Shown: positions 25,606-33,995, numbered from the stretch's first letter. The stretch is 46,214 nt of DNA from Desulfovibrio sp. DV (GCF_001936595.1 NZ_MLBG01000023.1:1-46214); one strand, 5' to 3'. Made by a program: numbers and translations. The notes: generated by a model not told the origin, from the sequence alone.

Positions 25606-26481
25606 ATGCTGCACCATTCTATCGCTGCGGATGCTCGGGAAACGACCGGCGTCAGCCGCCGTTTCATCCTTCGGGCCGGCCTGACCGGGTTTTGCGCCTG
25701 CTTTATCCCCTGGTCGGCCGTTGCCGCGACCAAGGCCGGCGGCGCTGCGGCCCCGGCCCCGGCCGCGCCGGTCGGCTTTTATGCCGAGAACAAGGCCAAG
25801 TTCCTGGCCGATTTCAAAGGGGTGTGCGCCGGGGCCGAGAAATGGATGGCTGCGCGCGTGTCCGAACCCGTGGCCAAGGCCACGGCTGCCGACGCCCAGC
25901 GCCGCTTCGAAGCCCTGCTCCCGGGCCTGCCCGATCTCGGCGGCAGATCCAACCGCAACCAGCCCTTTATCACCATGGCCGGCTGGCTGACCGCCCTCAC
26001 CCAGGCCATGCGGGAAAAAGGCATGACCGCCAAGGATGCCGGACGACTCCTCTACGACCTCTACGCCGCTGATTGGGCTGCCATACCCCCGCAAAAAGCC
26101 CAAGCCATGGGCGCTGCGCTGTTTAGCCCCGCCGCCCAGGGCGCGCTCAAGGAATGGGCCGAGGCCAGCCAGCAAAAGCTGCTCCCCGCCGATTGGGTCG
26201 GCAAATTCATCCCCGGCGACGGCAAGGCCTTTGATCTCGGCTACGACTATACCGAGTGCGGCGCAGTCAAATATTTCAAAGCCCAGGGCGTGGCCGAAGT
26301 GGCCCCGTATTATTGCCTCAACGACTTCCTGGCCTCGCGCGCCCAGGGCACGGGCCTGTCCCGCCAGCACACCATCGCCCAGGGCGATGCGCTGTGCGAT
26401 TTCCGCTACAAGCAGGGCCGCGCCGTGACCCAGGACTGGAATACCGAGACCCCGCGCTTCGAAGGCAAAAAACCGGCGTAG
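25606..26481 (+). CDS. Tat-exported protein of the ATC hydrolase (L-2-amino-thiazoline-4-carboxylate hydrolase) family
   Basis: The 291-residue protein has a twin-arginine signal (SRRFILRAGLTGFCACFIPW) after a short N-terminal tail, then an Ala/Pro linker. The C-terminal segment is typical of the ATC_hydrolase family: APYYCLNDFLASRAQGTGLSRQHTIAQGDALCDFRY with conserved Cys, Arg and the final CDF motif. The mature protein should act in the periplasm. The classical reaction opens a thiazoline ring on the way to L-cysteine, but most family members have unknown substrates, and Tat export is unusual. ATG 25606 follows CAGGAACCAGGACC. It lies downstream of lpd after a 142-base repeat-like spacer. 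A terminator is at 26614. Confidence 0.75.
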   Translation: MLHHSIAADARETTGVSRRFILRAGLTGFCACFIPWSAVAATKAGGAAAPAPAAPVGFYAENKAKFLADFKGVCAGAEKWMAARVSEPVAKATAADAQRRFEALLPGLPDLGGRSNRNQPFITMAGWLTALTQAMREKGMTAKDAGRLLYDLYAADWAAIPPQKAQAMGAALFSPAAQGALKEWAEASQQKLLPADWVGKFIPGDGKAFDLGYDYTECGAVKYFKAQGVAEVAPYYCLNDFLASRAQGTGLSRQHTIAQGDALCDFRYKQGRAVTQDWNTETPRFEGKKPA

Positions 26482-26512
26482 GGTGCAGGGGTGACGGAGG
26501 GGGGAGGAGCGA

Positions 26513-26555
26513 GAAGAGTGCCTCCGGCGGCCGGGAGGGGGTAACCCCCTCCCGG
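26513..26555 (+). repeat. Dispersed palindromic repeat, copy 2
   Basis: The 20-nt head GAAGAGTGCCTCCGGCGGCC (26513-26532) is identical to copies 1 and 3. It runs into a perfect 11-bp palindrome (26531-26541 with 26545-26555, loop TAA). It lies just after the stop of the ATC hydrolase gene and before its terminator. Confidence 0.85.
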
Positions 26556-26613
26556 ACCCTCCCTAAAGGGGCTGAAGGGACCGGGTCAGCGTTTCTCCTG
26601 GCGACAAGCGCCT

Positions 26614-26640
26614 AACGCCCATCAAACCGGGCGTTTTTTC
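26614..26640 (+). terminator. Rho-independent terminator after the ATC hydrolase gene
   Basis: A 7-bp stem AACGCCC / GGGCGTT (26614-26620, 26629-26635) with an 8-base loop is followed by a run of T on the plus strand. It probably ends the gcv transcript as well. Confidence 0.8.
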
Positions 26641-26749
26641 ATTTCTGACGGTTGGCAGCGGGACGCCCGATTCCAGGCGGCCGGATGTTCCTTTTGTTTC
26701 CGGGCGCTCCTTGATTGTTCGTAAAAATATAAAAGTATTGCAGGATGCT

Positions 26750-27331
<582 letters not shown>

Positions 27332-27340
27332 CTACATATA

Positions 27341-27970
27341 TTATTTTACTTGGAAAACATCACAAGCTGTTGCATATGCTCTATTTGTATTTTGCATATT
27401 CATAACGAACACTATCACATAAGCTATCACTTCAAGGCCTGCAAACCAAAAATACCAACCATCCCACGTTTCATTGCCTATTTTATAAACCATAAGCACA
27501 AACGTAATGAGCAGAGAAATCCCCATTACTGCAAACCCAAGAGTAAAAGGACTTGGATTCTTATTTATATGTTTTTCAACCATGACACTTTCCCAAATAA
27601 TTATTCTTTCACCAAGTAATTCATTTATTTTCTTTTCTACTGCACGAATATACGAGTAATGAACATTTATCCACGATAATACAGAATTCACAACAAGACA
27701 CAAAACATAGGAAAACTGGGATAGTGAAATTAGTATTTCATTTTTATGCATGGCTGTAATTGATTTTGGATCGCCATTATCAAGTAAAATCTTCATGAAT
27801 GCAGCGACACCGAGAGAAAACAATGCTATCACTTGTATCTGTGTTCTTTCAAAACCAACCAATTCGCTGCGTAGATCCCGCTTTTCGGCTAACATCGCGT
27901 CAACCAACAATTTCTTGTTATCGAACAACAGTTTCTCATCGACGCTTGCAGCCATTTTTTCGGCGACCAC
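27341..27970 (-). CDS. AT-rich membrane protein of unknown function, likely acquired
   Basis: The 209-residue protein has a charged N-terminal helix (about 10-42, ending LRSELVGFERTQ) and four predicted membrane spans (about 45-64, 83-106, 145-166, 173-193). The second hairpin is separated by a charged cytoplasmic loop with ERIIIWESVMVEKHINKN. Base composition and codon use are strikingly AT-rich compared with all neighbours, and the AT-rich block runs from about 27335 to 28060, so the gene was probably acquired. The start is GTG 27970 with TAGGAG 7 bases before it. I do not recognise a family. The layout is loosely like small membrane effectors of phage-defence modules, but no partner gene is present. 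Confidence 0.7.
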   Translation of the reverse strand: MVAEKMAASVDEKLLFDNKKLLVDAMLAEKRDLRSELVGFERTQIQVIALFSLGVAAFMKILLDNGDPKSITAMHKNEILISLSQFSYVLCLVVNSVLSWINVHYSYIRAVEKKINELLGERIIIWESVMVEKHINKNPSPFTLGFAVMGISLLITFVLMVYKIGNETWDGWYFWFAGLEVIAYVIVFVMNMQNTNRAYATACDVFQVK

Positions 27971-28119
27971 GGCAGACTCCTAAGCTAGGAATTCATGAAC
28001 ACATAGACCTCCTTTTTATATGTACTTAAATATAAACATGTCAATTTAAATTACCGCTCAATTACCCACGAACTTCTGCCGCCTATCAGACTCCAAGAGC
28101 ATTGTGGGCAGCGGCATGA

Positions 28120-28160
28120 AAGGCCAGCCTATTGATTCAGGGACAAAAGAGGCTGGCCTT
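28120..28160. repeat. 11-bp inverted repeat after the FMN-binding protein gene
   Basis: AAGGCCAGCCT (28120-28130) and its exact complement (28150-28160) flank a 19-base spacer. It lies 54 bases after the minus-strand stop at 28214 and may act as a weak terminator. No long T-run follows. Confidence 0.6.
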
Positions 28161-28213
28161 CCATTCCATGCCATGACTGCACGCTTGTCCGCCGCAACTT
28201 CCCCAGCACCACG

Positions 28214-28585
28214 CTAGATCGTCTGTTTGAGCGACGTCACCGTGACTTCAAGAACCCGAGTCAGAAACGGAAATTTTTGTTTCATCATATCAAATCCCGG
28301 CCCCTGCTTGAAAAATCGAGCGGTGCCTTCAAGTAAAAACCCGGTGCCAGGGCCCATGCGTCCCTCGACTTCCTTGCTGCCGAGCGTCAACAGCACCTTG
28401 TTGTTTTGAAGCACCTTGCCCTCGGTCTTGCGCATTTTCCAGGCGGGGATGAGAAGCGTTTTCTCGTCCGGGGTCACCAGATAGGAATTCCAGGTATTGA
28501 CCACATGGGCCTCACCATCGGCGCACGTCACGATGGACACCACCCCTTCTTTGCCGATCACTTCCTGAAACGTATCCGTAAACAT
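28214..28585 (-). CDS. FMN-binding protein, Desulfovibrio FMN-bp type
   Basis: The 123-residue protein aligns end to end with the small FMN-binding protein of Desulfovibrio vulgaris Miyazaki F as I remember it (122 residues). Shared blocks are NEGVV-like KEGVVSIVT, HVVNTWNSYL, KTEGKVLQNNKVLLTLGS, and EGRMGPGTGFLLEG. It is a cytoplasmic homodimeric split-barrel flavoprotein; its physiological partner is not established. ATG 28585 has AAGGAG upstream. It is transcribed divergently from an Rrf2 regulator, with overlapping promoter DNA between, so regulation by that protein is likely. Confidence 0.9.
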   Translation of the reverse strand: MFTDTFQEVIGKEGVVSIVTCADGEAHVVNTWNSYLVTPDEKTLLIPAWKMRKTEGKVLQNNKVLLTLGSKEVEGRMGPGTGFLLEGTARFFKQGPGFDMMKQKFPFLTRVLEVTVTSLKQTI

Positions 28586-28601
28586 GCCAAGACTCCTTGG
28601 G

Positions 28602-28630
28602 TTGACCGAATTAAAGACATAAACTATCCT
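28602..28630 (+). promoter_or_regulatory. Candidate promoter for the Rrf2 gene in the divergent intergenic region
   Basis: TTGACC (28602-28607), a 17-base spacer and TATCCT (28625-28630) fit sigma-70 on the plus strand. On the minus strand TTGAGG with a 17-base spacer and TAGTTT could serve the FMN-binding gene. The two would overlap. An ATCCTG/CAGGAT pair (28626-28631, 28667-28672) is a possible operator. Confidence 0.5.
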
Positions 28631-28717
28631 GGATTCATCTAGTCCTCAATTCTGGACCCGTCAAGACAGGATCGCCCTTTTGCGGTAAGATAGTGGCATT
28701 GGATTGGGAGGTTCAGG

Positions 28718-29206
28718 GTGCAATTCAGTATCGGGGTCGAGTACGCGTTTCACTCGCTTTTCTATATGGTTGACATTCCTAATGGAAAAACAATCGGGAT
28801 CAAGCGTATAGCGGAATTGCACGGCATCACCGAGACGTATCTCTCAAAAATCTTTGCCAAGCTTGGCCGGGCGCAAATCGTCAAATCCATCCCCGGCGTC
28901 AAAGGTGGCTATGCGTTGGCGAGAAACGCCGAGGACATCTCGTTTTGGGATATCATCGAAGCTGTCGAGGGGCCGGCCTATCTGTTTCAATGCGCCGAGA
29001 TTCGCAAGAAAAACATCTTTGTGGATGATCCGTCAGTCTTTTCGGATAAATGCCCTTGTCTGATCAAGGTCGTCATCCAGGAAGCAGAAGACGCGTTTCG
29101 CAACAGCCTGCGGACCAAATCGCTGCGATGGTTGTTTGATCACGTTCGAGGCGGCTTTCCCGACGCCAAAAAGCAGGCGATGACGGACTGGATCGACAGC
29201 GTTTAG
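28718..29206 (+). CDS. Rrf2-family transcriptional regulator
   Basis: The 162-residue protein has the Rrf2 winged helix at the N-terminus (SIGVEYAFHSLFYMVD...IKRIAELHGITETYLSKIFAKLGRAQIVKSIPGVKGGYALAR). Its cysteines (FQCAEI, DKCPCLI) lie where family members bind Fe-S clusters, but the spacing C-...-CxC differs from IscR, so I cannot assign a cluster. Rrf2 proteins sense iron-sulfur status, NO or redox. The GTG start at 28718 follows GGGAGG. The divergent FMN-binding protein gene is the probable target. Confidence 0.9.
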   Translation: MQFSIGVEYAFHSLFYMVDIPNGKTIGIKRIAELHGITETYLSKIFAKLGRAQIVKSIPGVKGGYALARNAEDISFWDIIEAVEGPAYLFQCAEIRKKNIFVDDPSVFSDKCPCLIKVVIQEAEDAFRNSLRTKSLRWLFDHVRGGFPDAKKQAMTDWIDSV

Positions 29207-29228
29207 GCGCAATCGCCGCTGTCCCGCG

Positions 29229-30071
29229 TCACGCCCCCTCACCCTCCCCCCGCCCGGCCAGCCCGCGCAGCGTCACTGCGGCAACGACCACCAGTCCGCC
29301 GCAAACGGCCCAGGTGCCCGGCAGTTCGCCGTAACCAATGGCCACCAGCAGCGGGTTGCAGATCGGTTCGAGGGTCATGAGCAGCATGGCGGACAAGGCC
29401 GGCAGGCGCTTGATGCACCACACGTACAAGGCCAGCGACACTCCCTGCTGCACGATGCCGAGATAGCCAAGCCCGAGCAGGGCAAGGACGCTGTCCGGCA
29501 GCTCGCCGGGCAGAAACGGCAGCGCAGCCAGCACCGTCAGCAGATGCCCGGCAATGACCGACGAAACCGGCGAATCCTCGCGCCCGGCCCGCATGCACAG
29601 CGTAAAGGCCGCGTAGCAAAAGCCGCTGCCAACGGCCAGGATGTTGCCCCAAAACCCGCTGGCCGAGAGCTTGTCCACGAAAAAAAGCCCCATGCCGCCA
29701 AGGGTTGCGGCAATAAACAGCCAGTCTGCCCGGCGCGTCTTCTCGCCCAGAAAATACGGCGCAAGCAAGGCCACGTAGACCGGAGCGGTGTAGGCCAGCA
29801 AGATGGCGTTGGCGGCAGTGGTCAATTTGGTCGCGGCCACATTGGTGATCAAAAGGCCGGCATAGGCCGCAGCCGCGCCCAGACGGGCCGGGGTGGGACG
29901 GAAATCGAGGCTCCCCCGGAAAAGCACCAGCAGCGTGGCCGCCGACAAGAGGCTTCGCCAGCCGGCCACGGCAATGGGGGCGAGCGGCACCAGCTTGATC
30001 GCCAGTCCGCCGGTGCTCCACAGCAGGGCCGTTGCCGCCATGCCCCAGGCGGCCCGGACGTTCTCACGCAT
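29229..30071 (-). CDS. EamA/DMT-family transporter
   Basis: The 280-residue inner-membrane protein has ten hydrophobic spans in two EamA repeats of about 140 residues (first: WGMAATALLWSTGGLAIKLVPLAPIAVAGWR; second: GNILAVGSGFCYAAFTLCMRAG). The family exports metabolites or amino acids; the substrate is unknown. ATG 30071 is preceded by CGGAGACACGAC. An open frame extends far upstream but overlaps the CYTH gene on the opposite strand and shows no family sequence. It is divergent from the CYTH gene with 105 bases between. Confidence 0.92.
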   Translation of the reverse strand: MRENVRAAWGMAATALLWSTGGLAIKLVPLAPIAVAGWRSLLSAATLLVLFRGSLDFRPTPARLGAAAAYAGLLITNVAATKLTTAANAILLAYTAPVYVALLAPYFLGEKTRRADWLFIAATLGGMGLFFVDKLSASGFWGNILAVGSGFCYAAFTLCMRAGREDSPVSSVIAGHLLTVLAALPFLPGELPDSVLALLGLGYLGIVQQGVSLALYVWCIKRLPALSAMLLMTLEPICNPLLVAIGYGELPGTWAVCGGLVVVAAVTLRGLAGRGEGEGA

Positions 30072-30176
30072 GTCGTGTCTCCGGGGGTCGTCTTGCCAGC
30101 GCCGCCAAACCGGCGTAACAGCCCGGCACCATGAACCAATCCACTGCGGGAGGCAATCCCGCCTCCGGGGCCGGCC

Positions 30177-30722
30177 ATGTTTGAAGCCGAAATCAAGTAT
30201 CTGGCCGAGCCCGATTTCATGCCCGCGGGCGAGCGTCTCCCGGACGCCGTCTACCACGATGTGTACTTCGACACCCCGGACGGAGCGCTTGCTGCCTCGG
30301 GCCGCGAACTGCGGCTGCGGCGGATGGGCGGGACAGCGCTTCTGACGGCCAAAGCCCCGCCCTTTGACGTGGCAACCGCGTCCAAAGAGGAATTCGAGAC
30401 GGCGGTCGATGATCCCGAGGCGGCCGCCGCCCTGCTCGCCGCCCTGGGCTACGTCGTGCGCGTGGCCTATGCCAAACACTGCCGTCGGTTCCATGACACG
30501 GCAGGCGGCCTCACCCTGGCCATCACCGTGGCCGGCGTGGACTTCGACCGGCGCACCTTTGTGGAAATCGAACATCTGGCCGCCACAAAAGCCGCAGCCA
30601 GGGCCGCCCTGCCGGCCATACGCGCCTATGCGGCCGCACTGGGGCTTACCCGGGAATGCCGCGACGCCTATACCGATCTGGCCCTGGCCGCCCTGGCTGC
30701 GGCGGCTGCGGACAGGCCCTGA
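30177..30722 (+). CDS. CYTH-domain protein (class IV adenylate cyclase-like)
   Basis: The 181-residue protein begins MFEAEIKYL, the ExExK motif of the CYTH fold. It continues with DVYFDTPDG, GRELRLRR and a late RTFVEIEHLA, giving the beta-tunnel of paired charged residues that binds triphosphates. Members are class IV adenylate cyclases (CyaB), thiamine triphosphatases or polyphosphatases. The sequence around the ExExK and VEIEH motifs looks CyaB-like to me, but substrate assignment is not safe. It ends 255 bases before the next gene. Confidence 0.88.
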   Translation: MFEAEIKYLAEPDFMPAGERLPDAVYHDVYFDTPDGALAASGRELRLRRMGGTALLTAKAPPFDVATASKEEFETAVDDPEAAAALLAALGYVVRVAYAKHCRRFHDTAGGLTLAITVAGVDFDRRTFVEIEHLAATKAAARAALPAIRAYAAALGLTRECRDAYTDLALAALAAAAADRP

Positions 30723-30863
30723 GCCATACGGCCACGCCTGTTTGCGACAATTTCGTCGCTCTTTTCCGCCACTTTTGCAGCATCGCCCCGCACGTTTCCA
30801 GCCCATGCCCCGGCCTCGCTGCCGGCCATGCGCAATTGTGCGAACAAAATCAGCGCCCTACTC

Positions 30864-30876
30864 TTTGTGTCACAAA
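30864..30876. promoter_or_regulatory. Palindrome TTTGTG-T-CACAAA upstream of the 105-residue gene
   Basis: Six-base arms around a single T form a perfect dyad 35 bases before an extended -10-like TGCTTATAT (30911-30919). It could be a CRP/FNR-type or other homodimer site controlling the gene at 30978. A similar palindrome CTTTGT-C-ACAAAG lies at 36931-36943. Confidence 0.45.
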
Positions 30877-30977
30877 TTCTCCACATTGTTGGTGTACTTT
30901 GCACGAGTCTTGCTTATATTAGCAGCTAGCGTCCCCCGCCCCCTACCGGCGAGGGTAATCACATCGAGGAGGTCGCC

Positions 30978-31295
30978 ATGGAATCGGCTCTGACGCTGCG
31001 TACAACTGTTCCGCCGGAACTCAGTGACGAAGGCCTCGTTCTCCACCATGTGTCTGTCTTCGAAGTGGAATTCGGCTCCGGGGCCATAGACACCATGCGA
31101 AGGGCCATGCGTGAAGTGGCCACCCAGACCGGCGTCAGTTACGACGACGTCATGCTCGGCCTGTCCGGGCATATGTACTGGGTGGAAGCCACGGGAAAGC
31201 TCGTGTGCGTAATTCCCCTGCCTGAAAACGACCTCTATCTGGAAGTCCCTGAGGATTTCTGGCGCATCCGCGAACGTTCGCGGGCCACACATTGA
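30978..31295 (+). CDS. Small conserved-looking protein of unknown function
   Basis: The 105-residue soluble protein starts at an ATG with GAGGAGGTCGCC before it, a strong ribosome site. It has no signal or membrane span; central sequence is FEVEFGSGAIDTMRRAMREVATQTGVSYDDVMLGLSGHMYWVEATGKLVCVIPLPENDLYLEVPEDFW. Predicted mixed alpha/beta. It precedes a GAF sigma-54 activator by 122 bases on the same strand, so the two may be linked, but I recognise no family. Confidence 0.75.
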   Translation: MESALTLRTTVPPELSDEGLVLHHVSVFEVEFGSGAIDTMRRAMREVATQTGVSYDDVMLGLSGHMYWVEATGKLVCVIPLPENDLYLEVPEDFWRIRERSRATH

Positions 31296-31417
31296 TCCCC
31301 TGATCCAACTGCCGACTGGCGATCCGCTCCCCGTGGGGCGGACCGCCACCCCGGTCCCAAGCCTTGCCCCGCGTCCGCTTTTCCGGCATGGTCCGGCGAA
31401 ATTTCCGGGATCATGCC

Positions 31418-32962
31418 ATGTCGCCAAGCATTTCCGATTTCCCCAAAGCCCTGTTCGAGGTTCTTGAAACCGACAAGCTCCAGCGTCGTTTTCTGGAAGC
31501 CCTGGTCGAATTCCAGAACGTGGAACGCGGTTCGCTTTGGATCAAGCGCCCTGACGGCTACCAGTGCATCGAGGCCACCGGCGACGAGGCCGACCGGCTG
31601 GTGGGTTTTCTCGTGCCCAGGGGCAAGCCGAGCATCGTCGGCTGGGTCATCGAAAACGGCCAGATGACCATCGCCGAACCCGGCAAGGACAAGCGCCATT
31701 TCAAGGAGGCGGAATCGGGCATGGACGTCAAGTCCACGCTCATTTTGTGCTATCCGCTGGTGCTCAAGGACGGCGACGTCTACGGCGCGGTGGAAATCAT
31801 CGACACTGCCCACGGCGGCAGCCGGCTGAATTTGTCCAAGGAATATCTGGAACTGCTCGAAGAATTCGTGGCCATCGGTTCCATTGCCCTGGGCAACGCC
31901 CTGGCCTTTGCCGACCAGAAAAAAGAAACCCAAAAGCTCAAGCGCATCATCGGCGAATTTCGCGGCGAGACGCCACTTGTCGGGAAAAGCCCGGCCTTCA
32001 AGACCGCTCTTGAGGCTGCGGCCAATTACGCCCGCACCGATTTCCCGGTGCTCATAACCGGCGAATCCGGCACTGGTAAAGAGCTTTTCGCCCGGGAAAT
32101 CCACCGATTAAGCCCCAGAAAAGACAAGCCGTTCCTGGTGCAAAACGTCTCGGCCATACCGGACACGCTGCTGGAATCCGAGCTTTTCGGCTATAAGAAA
32201 GGGGCGTTTACCGGAGCCGACCGTGACAAGATCGGCCTGTTCGAGGCGGCCGACGGCGGCACGGTTTTTCTCGACGAAATCGGCGACATGCCCCTTAGCC
32301 TGCAGGCCCGCATCCTGCGCGTGCTCCAGGAAAACGAGATCAAGCCCCTGGGCGGCTCGGAAACCCGGCGGGTGGACGTGCGCGTCATCTCGGCCACCAA
32401 CTGCGACCTGCCCCGGGCCATTACGGCCGGCACCTTTCGCGAGGATCTCTTCTACCGCCTAAACGTCCTGCCGCTTCGCCTGCCGGCGCTGCGCGAACGG
32501 GCCGAAGACATCCCGGAACTGCTCGACTATTTCCTGGCCCGCGACGCCGCCCGCCTGGGGCTGGCCCAGAAATCCTTTTCGCCCAAGGCCCGTCGCACCC
32601 TGTGCCAGCGGCCGCTGCCCGGCAATGTGCGCGAAATGGAAAATCTCGTGCGCTACCTGCTGGCCACCGTGTCCGGCCCGGTCATCGAGGACGACGACAT
32701 CCCGCCGCCAAGCGCCCACGGCGATCCGCGCCCGACCAGCCCGGCAGCCTGTCCGGCCCCGGACCAGGACGCGGCCCAGGACGCGGCGCCCGCCGCAGGC
32801 CCGGACCTGACCGCCTACACCTGGGATGCGCTGGAACATGCCTACGCCCTGGCCCTGCTGGAGAAATTCAAATGGAACGTGACCAAGGCCGCCAAGGCCG
32901 CCGGGGTCAACCGTTCGACGTTTGACTCCCGGCTGCGAAAGCTCGGCATCAATAAGGAATAA
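31418..32962 (+). CDS. GAF-domain sigma-54-dependent activator
   Basis: The protein is about 514 residues. Residues about 15-165 are a GAF-type sensor domain (RRFLEALVEFQNVERGSLWIKRPDGYQCIEATG ... YPLVLKDGDVYGAVEIID), then the AAA+ domain with Walker A GESGTGKE (215-222), the intact sigma-54 loop GAFTGA (262-267), GTVFLDEIGD, and NVREMENL. A low-complexity Asp/Pro/Ala linker precedes a Fis-type DNA-binding end (WNVTKAAKAAGVNRSTFDSRLRKLGI). It activates sigma-54 promoters on a small-molecule or redox signal. The start is uncertain: ATG 31418 gives the best domain edge but has a weak ribosome site; ATG 31388 would add 10 residues. It is convergent with the next gene, three bases apart. Confidence 0.92.
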   Translation: MSPSISDFPKALFEVLETDKLQRRFLEALVEFQNVERGSLWIKRPDGYQCIEATGDEADRLVGFLVPRGKPSIVGWVIENGQMTIAEPGKDKRHFKEAESGMDVKSTLILCYPLVLKDGDVYGAVEIIDTAHGGSRLNLSKEYLELLEEFVAIGSIALGNALAFADQKKETQKLKRIIGEFRGETPLVGKSPAFKTALEAAANYARTDFPVLITGESGTGKELFAREIHRLSPRKDKPFLVQNVSAIPDTLLESELFGYKKGAFTGADRDKIGLFEAADGGTVFLDEIGDMPLSLQARILRVLQENEIKPLGGSETRRVDVRVISATNCDLPRAITAGTFREDLFYRLNVLPLRLPALRERAEDIPELLDYFLARDAARLGLAQKSFSPKARRTLCQRPLPGNVREMENLVRYLLATVSGPVIEDDDIPPPSAHGDPRPTSPAACPAPDQDAAQDAAPAAGPDLTAYTWDALEHAYALALLEKFKWNVTKAAKAAGVNRSTFDSRLRKLGINKE

Positions 32963-32965
32963 GGC

Positions 32966-33736
32966 TCAGCCAGCCCCACCCAGCGTGAACCGCCAGGCGC
33001 AGGCGCAGTCTTCGCGCGTGGTCTCCGGCGGACAGCTCACGCAGGACACCCGGATCCCCGGATCGATGCCGGCGGCAAAGGCCGTATATTCCACGGTGCC
33101 GCCCGACACGCACGGATACGGCGGCAACCCCTGGCGGGCGCGGGAGGACTGCACCCGGCACTCCACCATGCGAAGGACGAGTGCGTCCGGCGATTCCTCG
33201 ATAAAATCCAGCGTGTTGATATTGGCGACAAGCCGGGCCGACAAGGCCGCCCGCAAGGCAGCCAGACCGCCGCGCTCAGGCAGCCCAAGGAGCTCCCTGG
33301 CCCGCACCGCCTCGTAATAGCCAAGCCGCGACCAGCAACTGTCATTGACCCGCTTGGCGTCGTGCATCCCCCGCGCGTCCTCCACAGCCCGAAACCACAC
33401 CCCGTCCGCCGCCAGCCAGGACACCGACAGGGCGGCAAGCAGCTTTTCCAGCCGCTGTGTCCCCAGCCCGGCCAGAAGCGTCGTCACGTCGCTAGGCAGG
33501 TCCAGCGCCCGTTCGATGCGCCGGGTAAGCAGCGGCACAAAGGCGTCGCCGGCCTTGGCCTCCAGGGCCACGGCCTCGGCCGTGCCGAACTGATGGGCCG
33601 CCTCGGCCAGCCACAAACCGTAATGCACCCCGATCTGCCGCCCGGCCTCGATGACCTTGCGGGCGAGAAGGTGGAGGGCCTCCGGCGTCCCGGAGAGGCT
33701 CTGCCTCTCCGGGACCTCTCCGCCGGGGGGGATCAT
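32966..33736 (-). CDS. DUF6125-like protein with a repeat-disrupted 5' end
   Basis: The body (about residues 20-256) reads LHLLARKVIEAGRQIGVHYGLWLAEAAHQFG and then SWLAADGVWFRAVEDARGMHDAKRVNDSCWSRLGYYEAVRARELLG, which resembles the DUF6125 group of unknown function; the C-terminus is cysteine-rich (VECRVQ, PPYPC, VSCVSCPPETTREDCACAW). The first coding stretch lies inside palindromes at 33687-33715 and 33723-33742. A well-placed natural-looking start, ATG 33777 with TAAGGAAAAAGC before it, is out of frame and meets a stop after 14 codons. The ATG at 33736 is the only ATG close upstream in frame, with no good ribosome site. So the gene may be a recent pseudogene or have a new start. Confidence 0.6.
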   Translation of the reverse strand: MIPPGGEVPERQSLSGTPEALHLLARKVIEAGRQIGVHYGLWLAEAAHQFGTAEAVALEAKAGDAFVPLLTRRIERALDLPSDVTTLLAGLGTQRLEKLLAALSVSWLAADGVWFRAVEDARGMHDAKRVNDSCWSRLGYYEAVRARELLGLPERGGLAALRAALSARLVANINTLDFIEESPDALVLRMVECRVQSSRARQGLPPYPCVSGGTVEYTAFAAGIDPGIRVSCVSCPPETTREDCACAWRFTLGGAG

Positions 33737-33742
33737 CCCCCC
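33687..33742. repeat. Two adjacent palindromes within the start of the DUF6125-like gene
   Basis: A perfect 13-bp palindrome (33687-33699 with 33703-33715, TCT loop) is followed by a G/C palindrome with an ATCAT centre (33723-33742). The second has seven G on one side and six C on the other; a near-identical, symmetric copy lies at 33906-33926. Confidence 0.8.
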
Positions 33743-33905
33743 GGACCCCCTGGAAGGGTGGAATTGTCGTGGGTCATGCTTTTTCCTTATTCGCTTGCAG
33801 CGGCACAGGACAAATCCATGGTGCAACCGCGCGGCCCTGGTCCCCAGCCGGCGGATTGTCGCCCAGCGCCAAGAACCCATTAAATACTTCTCCCTTTGCA
33901 GGGGT

Positions 33906-33967
33906 CCGGGGGGATCATCCCCCCGGTGGGGTCCGGGGCAAAGCCCCGGCCGCCGGAGGCACTCTTC
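33906..33967 (-). repeat. Dispersed palindromic repeat, copy 3 (inverted)
   Basis: The 20-nt head is at 33948-33967 on the minus strand, identical to copies 1 and 2. It adjoins a CCGGGGC-AAA-GCCCCGG palindrome and then a palindrome CCGGGGGGAT-C-ATCCCCCCGG. It sits between the DUF6125-like gene and the chemoreceptor, 29 bases from the chemoreceptor stop. Confidence 0.85.
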
Positions 33968-33995
33968 CGGCCTTCCTCTTCTTCCGTTCCCCCGA

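Noticed and set aside
30886-30904. Sigma-54 promoter TTGGTGTACTTTGCACG before the 105-residue gene
   Set aside because: The GG to GC distance is eight bases instead of ten, and the -24 box is poor.
33687-33967. CRISPR-like repeats
   Set aside because: The repeats are palindromes of differing sequence without regular spacers; they match a dispersed repeat family instead.
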